A stretch of 64,000 bases of DNA. It comes from Sporosarcina sp. FSL K6-1522. Lineage in GTDB: Bacteria > Bacillota > Bacilli > Bacillales_A > Planococcaceae. Below, piece by piece: positions 55,920-64,000 of the stretch; position 1 is the stretch's first letter; each line of letters begins with the position of its first letter. Made by a program: the position numbers and the translations under genes. The stretch covers positions 2,330,501 through 2,394,500 of the forward strand of contig NZ_CP152019.1 in assembly GCF_038622445.1 (NCBI RefSeq), given 5' to 3'. A model generated the notes under the pieces. That model did no database searches, was not told the origin of the DNA, and saw only the letters and a list, made by a program, of their open reading frames with translations.

Positions 55920-57287
55920 ATGACAACCCTCTACAAAGAATTACAGCCAGTTGATGCCTACACAGTATGGTTGTCACATCCGTTTTCGGACTATGACAGG
56001 CAACTCCTTACATTGTTTTACCAGCCGCTCATTGGTTCACAGGCCATGAGCTTGTTCATGACGCTTTGGGCAGATGCGGAGCAAAGAGATAGGGGCATGT
56101 ACAATCATTACCATCTCATGAATATCTTAACGATGCCACTTGGCCCTATTTTCGAAGCACGTATTTCACTTGAAGCAATTGGCTTATTGCGTACATCGAG
56201 AAGAAGGGATGGCGAAGCAAGAGTATTTCGATACGAACTCCAACCGCCATTAGACGCCAAAGCATTTTTTGCGGATCCGTTATTGTCGACGTTCTTATTT
56301 AGTAAAATTGGGGAACAGGCCTATCGAAATTTGCGTGCGCGTTTTGCAGTGGAGGAGCCACGTGAAGAAGGCTATGAAGATGTTTCAAGGACGTTTCTTG
56401 ATGTATATACGCCTGTTCAGCATGGCTATTTAGCTAACGTGGATGACAATAGGTCAGTAATCGGACGAACTGAATCTGCAGGTGTTCCATTTTTAGACAC
56501 AGATTTTGATTTTGATCTTTTGCGTTCGGGTTTATCTGAACAAATGGTACCGAAATCATCCCTTGCCTCGGTTTCAAAGGAACTGATTGCAAAATTGGCC
56601 TTCCTCTATTCATTAACACCGCTCGATATGCAGAAGGTGATTATGATGGCGTTAGACGAGGACTTGAAGTTGCCGGAAGAGCGCTTGCGCAAAGCTGCAA
56701 CTGACTACTATAAGATGAATATTTCACAGGATGCGCCTATATTGCATAAAGTGTACACGCAGGAACCTCCGCAGCAAGAAGTGGAGCTATTGACACGTGA
56801 TGATGAATTGGTGTTTTATTTGGAAAATACGCCACCGGTTGCCATGCTGCGAGATATTAACGGCAAAGAGCCTTTGTCGGTAGATGTTCAGCTTGCTGAA
56901 AAGCTTGTGAATGCGCATGGACTGTCAACCGGTGTTGTTAATGTTCTGTTGCAATATGTGCATTTGCGCAATGACGGAAAAATTACGAATAATTATGTAG
57001 AGCGTATTGCCTCTCATTGGATGAATAAAAAAATTGAAACAGTGCGGGCGGCAATGGAAATTTCACGCAACGAACATGATCAGTATGTGAAGTGGAAAAA
57101 CGAGGGACAAAAACCAACGCCAAAACGCAAGCCTACGCGCGAAGAAAAAGTACCGGAATGGTTTTATAAGAAGGAAGACAAGCAAGAAGGAAAACAAGTA
57201 AAATCGACGAGGGCCACATCGGATATCGATGAAGAACGTCGCCAATTGATGAAGGAACTAGGCGTTACAGGAGACGGGGTGGAGTGA
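55920..57287 (+). CDS. dnaB: Replication initiation/membrane attachment protein DnaB
   Basis: A 455-residue Gram-positive DnaB (helicase-loading protein, not the E. coli helicase). N-terminal DnaB/DnaD-like winged-helix region and a C-terminal DnaD-like domain (about 300-400, VNAHGLSTGVVNVLLQYVHL) ending in a Lys/Glu-rich tail. It works with DnaD and DnaI at oriC. ATG follows AAAGGAAG; dnaI begins 2 bases after the stop codon. Confidence 0.93.
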   Translation: MTTLYKELQPVDAYTVWLSHPFSDYDRQLLTLFYQPLIGSQAMSLFMTLWADAEQRDRGMYNHYHLMNILTMPLGPIFEARISLEAIGLLRTSRRRDGEARVFRYELQPPLDAKAFFADPLLSTFLFSKIGEQAYRNLRARFAVEEPREEGYEDVSRTFLDVYTPVQHGYLANVDDNRSVIGRTESAGVPFLDTDFDFDLLRSGLSEQMVPKSSLASVSKELIAKLAFLYSLTPLDMQKVIMMALDEDLKLPEERLRKAATDYYKMNISQDAPILHKVYTQEPPQQEVELLTRDDELVFYLENTPPVAMLRDINGKEPLSVDVQLAEKLVNAHGLSTGVVNVLLQYVHLRNDGKITNNYVERIASHWMNKKIETVRAAMEISRNEHDQYVKWKNEGQKPTPKRKPTREEKVPEWFYKKEDKQEGKQVKSTRATSDIDEERRQLMKELGVTGDGVE

Positions 57288-57288
57288 T

Positions 57289-58233
57289 ATGGAGCACATA
57301 GGAAGTGCGATGAAGCGAGTTGTAAAAGCGCCAGCATTTGCAGAGCGCTATGAAGCACTGCGCAAAGAAGTGATGGACAGCCCAGGTGTGCAACAATTTT
57401 TAACGGATCATGCCGAAGAAGTTGACAAATCGGTTGTGGATCGGAGTCTTGGGAAATTATACGAATATGCCACGGCTTCCCATGATTGTGGTAAATGTCC
57501 GGATCTTGCAGGTTGTGTAAATGTGTTAAAAGGCCTTGAGCCTAAATTGGTTCTTGTGCGTGGATTAATTGATGTAGAATATACGAAATGCCGAAGTAAA
57601 TTGGTGGATGAAGAATTGCGTAGTGTTTCTAAAATGATTGATAGTATGTATATGCCAAAAGATGTGATGGCGGCGAAATTACAAAATATCGATATGTTTT
57701 TTGATGATAGTAGGGTAAAGGCGGTCCGTGCAGCAAAAGATTTCTTAAACGTTCTTGACGAAACAGGCGAACTGCCGGAGCGTGGGGTTTATATTTACGG
57801 ACCATTCGGTATTGGGAAATCCTTCATTCTTGGAGCGATGGCGAATGAGCTTGCCACTCGCCGAATTCGCACTGTTGCTGTCTACGTCCCAGAGTTTCTA
57901 CGAGAAATGAAACAATCGATTCAAGATCAGACATTGAATGATAAAATCGACTTTGTGAAAAACGCCCAAGTGCTTATGTTAGATGACATTGGGGCGGAGA
58001 CGATGTCTGCCTGGACACGCGACGAAGTGCTAGGTACGATTTTACAATACCGGATGGCAGAGAAGCTCCCAACCTTTTTCACATCTAACTTCAGCTATGA
58101 CGAACTAGAGCACCATTTAACCTACTCCCAACGCGGGGAAAAGGAAGCTGTAAAAGCGGCTCGAGTGATGGAAAGAATCCGAATGATAAGTACCCCATTG
58201 CGTCTTGATGGGGAAAATCGCCGAGGAAAATAA
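57289..58233 (+). CDS. dnaI: Primosomal protein DnaI (helicase loader)
   Basis: A 314-residue AAA+ helicase loader. N-terminal zinc-binding region (HDCGKCPDLAGCVN), Walker A YIYGPFGIGKSFIL, Walker B LMLDDIGAETMS and sensor TSNFSYDELE. Pairs with DnaB encoded immediately upstream. A terminator follows. Confidence 0.95.
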   Translation: MEHIGSAMKRVVKAPAFAERYEALRKEVMDSPGVQQFLTDHAEEVDKSVVDRSLGKLYEYATASHDCGKCPDLAGCVNVLKGLEPKLVLVRGLIDVEYTKCRSKLVDEELRSVSKMIDSMYMPKDVMAAKLQNIDMFFDDSRVKAVRAAKDFLNVLDETGELPERGVYIYGPFGIGKSFILGAMANELATRRIRTVAVYVPEFLREMKQSIQDQTLNDKIDFVKNAQVLMLDDIGAETMSAWTRDEVLGTILQYRMAEKLPTFFTSNFSYDELEHHLTYSQRGEKEAVKAARVMERIRMISTPLRLDGENRRGK

Positions 58234-58282
58234 AAGCTGATGCATGAACAGAGAAATCACTCGGTCATGCATCAGCTTTTTT
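58234..58282 (+). terminator. Terminator of nrdR-dnaB-dnaI
   Basis: AGCTGATGCATGA...TCATGCATCAGCTTTTTT, a 13-base perfect stem and T-run. Confidence 0.9.
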
Positions 58283-58316
58283 ATTATGGGACAGTTTTGT
58301 AGAAAGATGCTATGCG

Positions 58317-59120
58317 TCAAACCTCAATCATCTTAATTGTTGAGAAAATCTCTTCCTCAGGAGATTGACTAGTCCATTCGCTTGGGAAATAACCAAGCGG
58401 ATTGCAGATGATGTCAATTCCTTGATACGTTTCATCATAGCGGATATGAATATGGCCAAATATGTATTTCTTCACCCCATATTTGATAGCCAATGCACCG
58501 AGTTGTTGGCTGCCCATCATGGCATTGAAAAAATCCCAGCTCGGGTCATTTTTACTGTGGATAAAGTGAGCGAAAGGAACGGTATGCGTCACCATGATAA
58601 TATTTTTATCACGATGTTCCTGCAACCAATACTCAAGCTTTTGGACGTAGCGAGTCGTTTCTTCTGGATCTGTACCTGGCCAATGGGCAAACTGTTTGTC
58701 GGGCCAAGTGAAATCCTGAAAGGTGCCGATTGTAAATTGCTTCGTCGTAAAATCCGTCATTCCGAAGCTGTAATCATACCAACCGCCGTCGCCAATGATG
58801 ACCCAATCATCTGTCAACTGGACAGGCCCGTTGCCTAAATTTCCAGGGAACTGTAGCAACGTATCATAGGCGGCCATAGAATCCTCGGCATAAATATCAT
58901 GATTGCCATGAACAAATAAAATCTTGGTTTGCGGACAATCCGATTGTAAACGGTTTAATAGAGCTAATGCTTTTTCGGGACGAGCTGTCATATCACCACT
59001 AATGACAAAAATGTCTGGAGAATGACTATTAATCCAGCTGGTGATTAAACCTAAAATATCTGCTCCTGTATATTTACGATTCAAGCCTTCATGAATATCT
59101 GACAACATAGCGATTTTCAC
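58317..59120 (-). CDS. Metallophosphoesterase
   Basis: A 267-residue calcineurin-like phosphoesterase with all motifs in order: MLSDIHEG, VISGDMTARPE, VHGNHDIYAED, VTHTVPFAHF and FGHIHIRYDE. Start GTG at 59120 follows GGAGGG 5 bases away; the upstream frame has no ribosome site. Single gene on the minus strand between dnaI and the DUF2935 gene. The substrate is unknown. Confidence 0.87.
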   Translation of the reverse strand: MKIAMLSDIHEGLNRKYTGADILGLITSWINSHSPDIFVISGDMTARPEKALALLNRLQSDCPQTKILFVHGNHDIYAEDSMAAYDTLLQFPGNLGNGPVQLTDDWVIIGDGGWYDYSFGMTDFTTKQFTIGTFQDFTWPDKQFAHWPGTDPEETTRYVQKLEYWLQEHRDKNIIMVTHTVPFAHFIHSKNDPSWDFFNAMMGSQQLGALAIKYGVKKYIFGHIHIRYDETYQGIDIICNPLGYFPSEWTSQSPEEEIFSTIKMIEV

Positions 59121-59258
59121 AATATCCCTCCAATTTGATAGGAAATTTCGCAATCGTTGCACTTATCTGATTTTATCATTATCTCATCAACTTGACACGA
59201 ATCATATGACCGGAGCGCCTAGCATACATTGCTACTACTAATGGGGAAGAGGTGGGTT

Positions 59259-60032
59259 ATGCCTTACACGGATAACTATGAAAGGGATACCTATGGCATC
59301 ATCGATTTTTGGGTGCGTAACAATTTTGAGCACGGGGAGTTTTTCGATCGGGAAATTAGTCACCATGAGTTGGAGTTAGCACGTGCCAATCAGCGTATGA
59401 CGCAGCGGATGGGACTGATCTTTAAACAAGCAGAAGCGAAAACGGTAGATGTCGGAACTTTGTTGGATGAAGCGAAAAGTTCCACACATGAGTTCCGGGA
59501 TTTGCTTCTCCATACGATGGATAAGGCATTGCACTGCGAAGTCATTATTTCGACACCAACATCCCTCCTCGATCATATGATTCGCGAAGCGGAAGAGGCG
59601 CAAAAGGTTTTTAAATTAATTGAAACAGGTGCCTATGTGTCTCCTGCGAATGCAACGATACATGAAAATAATTTTTGGCTTAGGCAAATGGTGGATCACT
59701 TGATTTTCATCAGTCACTACGTAGATGCTTCTAACTACGAGCTTCATGACAGAGTGAGGGCGATGACTAGAAAATTTGAGAACTTATTCCTCCAAGCAAA
59801 TGCACTTAAAACGATCATTCGCCAACCACGTAATGAGATATCCCCTGTGCTCAACACTTTTAACCAAATGGTCATTAAAGAAGCGAAAGAACTTGAAGCC
59901 TTTAAGTTGGAATTAAGTGAGCTGATTAAAAATTGCGCAGCGATTACAACGGCACCGCCTGATTTGCTGGAGCATATTGCCAGAGAAGCGCATCATTTAT
60001 GGAGAAACTTGGAGGATCAGACCGTGTTGTAA
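59259..60032 (+). CDS. DUF2935 protein
   Basis: A 257-residue all-helical cytoplasmic protein with two similar halves, each with E/H-rich helices (FWVRNNFEHGEFFDREISHHE; FWLRQMVDHLIFISHYVDASNYEL). The pattern of paired helices with E and H is typical of DUF2935, a hemerythrin-like four-helix fold that may bind metal. ATG 59259 follows AGAGGTGG. Function unknown. Confidence 0.82.
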   Translation: MPYTDNYERDTYGIIDFWVRNNFEHGEFFDREISHHELELARANQRMTQRMGLIFKQAEAKTVDVGTLLDEAKSSTHEFRDLLLHTMDKALHCEVIISTPTSLLDHMIREAEEAQKVFKLIETGAYVSPANATIHENNFWLRQMVDHLIFISHYVDASNYELHDRVRAMTRKFENLFLQANALKTIIRQPRNEISPVLNTFNQMVIKEAKELEAFKLELSELIKNCAAITTAPPDLLEHIAREAHHLWRNLEDQTVL

Positions 60033-60079
60033 TTTGTGTAAATGAATGATGAAAGTCATGATAACTAAATGGATTTGGA

Positions 60080-60150
60080 CCATAGATAACCCCAGTATCG
60101 ATTGTTTTTTCATCGATACAAGTCTTATGGGGGAATCTATGGTTTTTTAT
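60080..60150 (+). terminator. Terminator of the DUF2935 gene
   Basis: CCATAGAT..CCCC and GGGG..ATCTATGG enclose an inner stem GTATCGAT/ATCGATAC, followed by a long T-rich tract. This is a composite hairpin, not an ORF. Confidence 0.75.
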
Positions 60151-60208
60151 TTTTATTACAATAGCATTTTATTTTTGGAAATGGCTGAATCCGCATATAA
60201 TTTTTTTG

Positions 60209-60263
60209 TTGACATCCATCGTTTGCTATTATATATTGGTACTGAGATTGAGAATCGTTTTCA
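60209..60263 (+). promoter_or_regulatory. Promoter and Fur-box-like site of the iron ABC operon
   Basis: TTGACA (60209-60214), 17 bases, TATATT (60232-60237) is a near-consensus promoter. TGAGAATCGTTTTCA (60249-60263) matches the 7-1-7 Fur box TGATAATNATTATCA at 11 of 14 defined positions and covers the early transcribed region. Iron repression is inferred. Confidence 0.72.
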
Positions 60264-60295
60264 GTCGATAATAATTGTTTGGGGATGAATATACT

Positions 60296-61366
60296 ATGAA
60301 GAAGAGTTTAATCGTATTTATCGCAGCTTTAATGCTATTACTTACGGCATGTGGAAGCACAACTACTAAAGAAAGTGGTGCTGATAAAGATACAAGTGCG
60401 AAGAAGCCTGAGAAATCGGAAGTCAATTTGTATACAAGTAGACATTATGATGTGGATAATGAATTATATAAGAAGTTTGAAGAAGAAACAGGCATTAAAG
60501 TGAACGTTATTAAAGACGAAGCAGATGTACTCATTGAGCGCATCAAACGTGAAGGGGCTGCAACGCCAGCAGATTTACTACTAACGGCTGACGTTGGCAG
60601 ATTGTACCGTGCGAAAGAAGAAGGGATTCTTCAAGCAGTGTCAAGTGACATCTTATCGAAACAAATCCCGGAGAACTTGCGTGATGTTGATGATATGTGG
60701 GTCGGCTTGACAAAACGTGCGCGTATTCTCGTGTATAATAAAGACAAAGTCAAACCAGAAGAGATTTCTACATACGAAGCGCTGACAGAAGACCAGTGGA
60801 AAAACCGTGTTCTCGTTCGATCATCTGAAAGTGTTTATAATCAGTCGCTACTTGCTTCATTTATCGAGATTGACGGGGAAGAGACAGCGAAAGAATGGGC
60901 GCAAGGTATCGTCAATAATTTTGCACAAAATCCTGAAGGCGGAGATCGCGACCAAGCGAAAGCAATCGCTGCAGGTATTGGTGATATCGCAATTATGAAT
61001 TCATACTATTTTGGTCAAATGCTTAACTCGGAAGAACCTGAAGAAGTGAAAGTGGCAGAAAGCCTCGGCGTCTTCTTCCCGAACCAAGAAACGACAGGTA
61101 CACATGTAAATATTAGTGGAGCTGGTGTTATCAAAGGTTCGAAAAATGCGGATAACGCACGTAAATTACTTGAATTCCTTACAGGGGAAGAGGCACAAGG
61201 TGAATTTGCTTCTGCGAATTATGAATTCCCTGTGAATGAAAACGTAGAACCTTCCGAACTCCTTCAATCATGGGGAGATTTTAAAGAACAAGAGATACCA
61301 TTATCGACGCTCGGAGAAAATAACGCGAAAGCGATTATGATTTTCAACGAAGTCGGCTGGAAATAA
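60296..61366 (+). CDS. Iron(III) ABC transporter substrate-binding lipoprotein
   Basis: A 356-residue binding protein with lipobox LTAC (Cys about residue 20, LMLLLTACGS). The mature part (NLYTSRHYDVDNELYKKFEEE; ADLLLTADVGRLYRA; IMNSYYFGQML) matches FbpA/FutA ferric-binding proteins, including the adjacent tyrosines (YY) that bind Fe(III). ATG 60296 follows GGGGATGA. First gene of a three-gene operon under a Fur-like site. Confidence 0.9.
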   Translation: MKKSLIVFIAALMLLLTACGSTTTKESGADKDTSAKKPEKSEVNLYTSRHYDVDNELYKKFEEETGIKVNVIKDEADVLIERIKREGAATPADLLLTADVGRLYRAKEEGILQAVSSDILSKQIPENLRDVDDMWVGLTKRARILVYNKDKVKPEEISTYEALTEDQWKNRVLVRSSESVYNQSLLASFIEIDGEETAKEWAQGIVNNFAQNPEGGDRDQAKAIAAGIGDIAIMNSYYFGQMLNSEEPEEVKVAESLGVFFPNQETTGTHVNISGAGVIKGSKNADNARKLLEFLTGEEAQGEFASANYEFPVNENVEPSELLQSWGDFKEQEIPLSTLGENNAKAIMIFNEVGWK

Positions 61367-61373
61367 AAGTTGA

Positions 61374-61403
61374 GCCCCCTTCCGAATTTTCGGCTAGGGG
61401 GTT
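61374..61403 (+). other. Intercistronic hairpin after the iron-binding protein gene
   Basis: AGCCCCCTTCCGAA-TTTT-CGGCTAGGGGGTT forms a strong stem between the first two genes. Likely reduces read-through or protects the upstream mRNA so that binding protein is made in excess. Confidence 0.65.
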
Positions 61404-61435
61404 ATTGTTGAAAAGGTAGAGGGTGGGATTTTATC

Positions 61436-63067
61436 ATGAACAAGCATCTAGCAAATGTGAATGGGTGGACGATTGGCGCTATACTCATTATCATTTTGCT
61501 TTTTTTACCGAATGTGTCGATTGTAGTAGGCATCTTTGCGCCAGCAAGTGACAATTGGGCGCATATTAAGGAATTCATGCTTCTGAACTATATAAAGTCG
61601 TCGCTTACACTTGTTTTCTTTACAGCACTGTTTACGATTGCGATCGGACTCAGCCTTGCTTGGCTCATTGCTCAATATCATTTTCCATTGAGGAATTTTA
61701 TGAAGTGGGCACTGATTCTGCCTTTATCCATTCCGCCTTTCATCGGTGCTTACACGTATCATGGCATTATCAATTACACGGGCGTCATTCAAAAGACACT
61801 TCGTAATCATTTCGATATTACGCCAAATCCCGCTTATTTCGATATCATGAATGTCCCAGGTGCGATTTTTATTTATACACTGTTTTTGTATCCATATGTC
61901 TATATGATTACTAGGATTTTTCTGTCTCACCAAGCGGCGTCTCTAATTGAAAGTGCGCGAACGCTTGGAAAAGGACCATGGGAAATTTTCTTCCGAATTG
62001 TACTCCCGATTTCCCGTGTATCTATCATTGGAGGAGCAAGTTTAGTTGTATTAGAAGTATTGAACGATTATGGTGTCGTAAAGTATTTTGGAATCCAGAC
62101 GTTTAGCACGGCCATTTTTCAAACTTGGTTCGGGCTCGGTGATTTGGAATCATCCATTAAACTTGCGGGCTCCCTTATGGGAATCGTTATTCTCATTTTG
62201 ATGATTGAACGTTTACTGCGTGGCGGTAAACAATTTAGTTATTCTACGACAAAAGTAAGACCGCTTCCTCTCGTAAAACTAAAAGGGAAGAATGCTGTAT
62301 TTGCGACATTATATACGTTACTGATTTTTAGCATTGCGTTCCTCATTCCAATCATTCAACTGATTGACTGGGTGATCCTTACATTTGGTAATGTGCCGAT
62401 GGGGGATGTACTATTCTATACGAAGAATTCGGTTATCGTTGCAGGATTGGGCGCTTCGCTTATTATTGTCTTTTCGCTTATCGTTGGAAATTATAGTCGC
62501 ATCGTACATCATAAAGTCGCGAAATTATTGCCGAAGTTGACAGTCCTCGGTTATTCGATACCTGGTGCAGTAATAGCGGTGGCGGTGATTACGACATTCA
62601 TCGCACTTGATAAGCTTCTTGGGCCTGTCTATCAATATCTAGGTATTGATTCGGAACTCGTTTTGAGTGTCAGCTTGTTCATGTTAATCAGCGCCTATGT
62701 CATTCGTTTTTTTGCTATTGGTTATAATTCAATTGAATCCGGTTTCGATAAAATCGGAACAGATTTCCGTGACGCATCGCGTATGCTAGGCGCAAATAGA
62801 CTGCGAACATTTTTTAGAATTGACGTACCGATGATGAAAGGTGCGATTATTAGTGGGTTTATCCTTGTGTTTGTGGATATATTAAAAGAGATTCCGTTAA
62901 CGCTAATTTTACGGCCATTTAATTACGATACACTTGCTACAAAGGCGTTCCAGTATGCAAGTGATGAAAAGATTATGGAAGCATCCCAGGCTTCATTATT
63001 AATTGTCGGCGTGAGCGCGATTGCCATCTTCGTTTTCCATAAGTTACTCAGAGAGGAGCCGAAATAA
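61436..63067 (+). CDS. Iron(III) ABC transporter permease
   Basis: A 543-residue FbpB-type permease with two homologous halves (about 12 membrane segments). EAA-loop-like motifs: ESARTLGKGPWEIFFRIVLP and DASRMLGANRLRTFFRIDVP. It lies between the ferric binding protein and ATPase genes; the ATPase start follows its stop directly. Confidence 0.9.
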   Translation: MNKHLANVNGWTIGAILIIILLFLPNVSIVVGIFAPASDNWAHIKEFMLLNYIKSSLTLVFFTALFTIAIGLSLAWLIAQYHFPLRNFMKWALILPLSIPPFIGAYTYHGIINYTGVIQKTLRNHFDITPNPAYFDIMNVPGAIFIYTLFLYPYVYMITRIFLSHQAASLIESARTLGKGPWEIFFRIVLPISRVSIIGGASLVVLEVLNDYGVVKYFGIQTFSTAIFQTWFGLGDLESSIKLAGSLMGIVILILMIERLLRGGKQFSYSTTKVRPLPLVKLKGKNAVFATLYTLLIFSIAFLIPIIQLIDWVILTFGNVPMGDVLFYTKNSVIVAGLGASLIIVFSLIVGNYSRIVHHKVAKLLPKLTVLGYSIPGAVIAVAVITTFIALDKLLGPVYQYLGIDSELVLSVSLFMLISAYVIRFFAIGYNSIESGFDKIGTDFRDASRMLGANRLRTFFRIDVPMMKGAIISGFILVFVDILKEIPLTLILRPFNYDTLATKAFQYASDEKIMEASQASLLIVGVSAIAIFVFHKLLREEPK

Positions 63068-63068
63068 T

Positions 63069-63809
63069 ATGTTTATGACGATTGAAAATTTGCAGTTCTC
63101 CTATCCGAAATCGCCCTCGAAAACAGTGGATAATTTTTCTTTTACAGTGGAAAAAGGGGAAGTCATTTCAATACTTGGCCGCAGTGGTAGTGGAAAAAGC
63201 ACGTTATTACGTTTAATTGCGGGGCTAGAAATGCCATCGGGAGGTTCATTTACCTTGAATGGTAAGAAAATGTTTTGCGACCGGACTTTTCTGCAACCGG
63301 AAAAGCGGGGAATTGGGATGGTTTTTCAGGACTATGCACTTTTCCCGCATATGAGTGTTGAAGAAAATATCATATTCGGTCTTTCGAAAATGAGTCGGAA
63401 GGACAAGAAGAAACGAGCCCAAGAAGTGCTTGAACTTGTTGAGTTACTTGGATTTGAAAAACGCTATCCGCACCAATTAAGCGGTGGGCAGCAGCAACGG
63501 GTTGCACTTGCGCGGGCGATAGCGCCAGAGCCAGAACTTATTCTTCTGGATGAGCCATTCAGTAACCTGGATACAGATTTACAAGTGAAAATTCGTGGAG
63601 ATCTTCGACAGATTTTAAAGAAAGCTAAAACGACGGCTATATTTGTGACACATAATCAAAACGATGCGCATGCGCTGGCGGATCGTATCGTCAAAGTGAA
63701 AGACGGCAAGATTGATAAAATCGGACGTCCTTGCGATTTGTTGGGCGTTTCCCCGACAGAAATTCCCGATATGGTTGAAATTACTTTTGATGAACTTTTG
63801 AATGTATGA
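63069..63809 (+). CDS. Iron(III) ABC transporter ATP-binding protein
   Basis: A 246-residue ABC ATPase: Walker [14 protein letters not shown]-loop FQDYALFPH, signature LSGGQQQR, Walker [14 protein letters not shown]-loop FVTHNQNDA. It is short and has no full TOBE domain. ATG 63069 follows AGAGGAG and touches the permease stop; the longer frame would overlap the permease. Confidence 0.9.
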   Translation: MFMTIENLQFSYPKSPSKTVDNFSFTVEKGEVISILGRSGSGKSTLLRLIAGLEMPSGGSFTLNGKKMFCDRTFLQPEKRGIGMVFQDYALFPHMSVEENIIFGLSKMSRKDKKKRAQEVLELVELLGFEKRYPHQLSGGQQQRVALARAIAPEPELILLDEPFSNLDTDLQVKIRGDLRQILKKAKTTAIFVTHNQNDAHALADRIVKVKDGKIDKIGRPCDLLGVSPTEIPDMVEITFDELLNV

Positions 63810-63819
63810 CAAAATGGAC

Positions 63820-63848
63820 TTGCATTTAGAACATAACCGGCGTATACT
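63820..63848 (+). promoter_or_regulatory. Promoter of the T-box leader (probably thrS)
   Basis: TTGCAT, 17 bases, TATACT: a good sigma-A promoter about 20 bases before the T-box stem I begins. Confidence 0.75.
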
Positions 63849-63867
63849 CGGACTTATTCATTAATCT

Positions 63868-64000
63868 AAAATGCAACGAAGAGGACAACAATCGATTTGT
63901 CGACTGACAGAGAACAGGGTCATTGGCTGGAAGCCCTGAAGAACAGACATCCGATTTACCGCCTTGGAGCAGCGATGGTGAAAGAATTCAGTAATCATCG
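63868..64000 (+). ncRNA. T-box leader RNA, 5' part (probable threonyl-tRNA synthetase leader)
   Basis: The sequence from TGCAACGAAGAGGACAA through CAGAGAACAGGG, GGCTGGAAGCCCTG and GAACAGAC to TTGGAGCAGCG has the order of T-box stem I elements (AGAGA, the GNUG/GGAA-like terminal region, the GAGC end). The specifier is probably ACC at 63958-63960 (Thr). In B. subtilis thrS lies downstream of dnaI, which supports thrS. The T-box sequence and antiterminator lie beyond the window. Confidence 0.72.

Noticed and set aside
60046-60288. An 80-codon open frame after the DUF2935 gene
   Set aside because: It spans the composite terminator hairpin and the promoter and Fur-like box of the iron operon; no ribosome site.

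Overview
The window reads as a chromosomal segment of a low-to-moderate GC Gram-positive bacterium of the Bacillales, most likely Planococcaceae (Sporosarcina/Lysinibacillus-like). The assignment rests on gene order (sppA-RDD-tpx-ytxK; ytkL-ytoI-ytpI-nrnA-dnaE; accDA-pfkA-pyk-fxsA-ytvI-citZ-icd-mdh-phoPR; polA-mutM-coaE-gapB-nrdR-dnaB-dnaI-[thrS T-box]), on AGGAGG-type ribosome binding sites with frequent TTG/GTG starts, and on Bacillus-type promoters, cre sites and T-box. The species is an inference.

Layout. 1-12914 is core: truncated sppA, RDD protein, thiol peroxidase, YtxK methyltransferase, UspA, alanine dehydrogenase, a prolidase-like peptidase, YtkL, YtoI, YtpI, NrnA and DnaE. 12979-34004 is an accessory block lying between dnaE and the gntR-accDA operon, where B. 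subtilis has only a malic enzyme gene. 34309-49828 is core again: GntR-accDA, glycolysis (pfkA, pyk), TCA (citZ, icd, mdh), phoPR and hflKC. 49989-58233 is DNA replication/repair and gapB. 58317-64000 holds a phosphoesterase, a DUF2935 protein, an iron(III) ABC operon with a Fur-box-like site, and the promoter and first part of a T-box leader, presumably of thrS.

The accessory block is the notable part. It encodes a complete route for 2-aminoethylphosphonate (AEP) combined with a bacterial microcompartment (BMC). Leftward genes are a DeoR regulator, two almost identical tandem phnW genes and an MHS-type MFS transporter. Rightward genes are a saccharopine-dehydrogenase-like protein, PhnX, a BMC-H shell protein with an unusual C-terminal extension, a CoA-acylating aldehyde dehydrogenase with a C-terminal encapsulation-peptide-like helix, a canonical BMC-H protein, PduL phosphotransacylase, a PduM-like protein with an N-terminal encapsulation-peptide-like helix, and a BMC-P (EutN/CcmL) vertex protein. 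Then come a second malate dehydrogenase, a three-gene AEP ABC importer, an EamA transporter and a PbfA-like (R)-1-hydroxy-2-aminoethylphosphonate ammonia-lyase.

The inferred pathway is: AEP + pyruvate -> phosphonoacetaldehyde + alanine (PhnW); phosphonoacetaldehyde -> acetaldehyde + Pi (PhnX); acetaldehyde -> acetyl-CoA + NADH (aldehyde dehydrogenase, in the shell); acetyl-CoA + Pi -> acetyl-phosphate + CoA (PduL). Hydroxy-AEP would enter through PbfA. Alanine dehydrogenase 10 kb away could return alanine to pyruvate and ammonia. I propose a 'phosphonate metabolosome': a BMC whose aldehyde comes from C-P bond cleavage rather than from ethanolamine, propanediol or ethanol. CcpA cre-like sites and a repeated CAAAACAAA-type motif upstream of the transcription units suggest control as a carbon source, by catabolite repression and the local DeoR protein, rather than by phosphate starvation.

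Long mosaic intergenic repeats (2787-3038, 14472-14685, 18830-19244) occur in this half of the window, and two of them flank the phnW/MFS operon.
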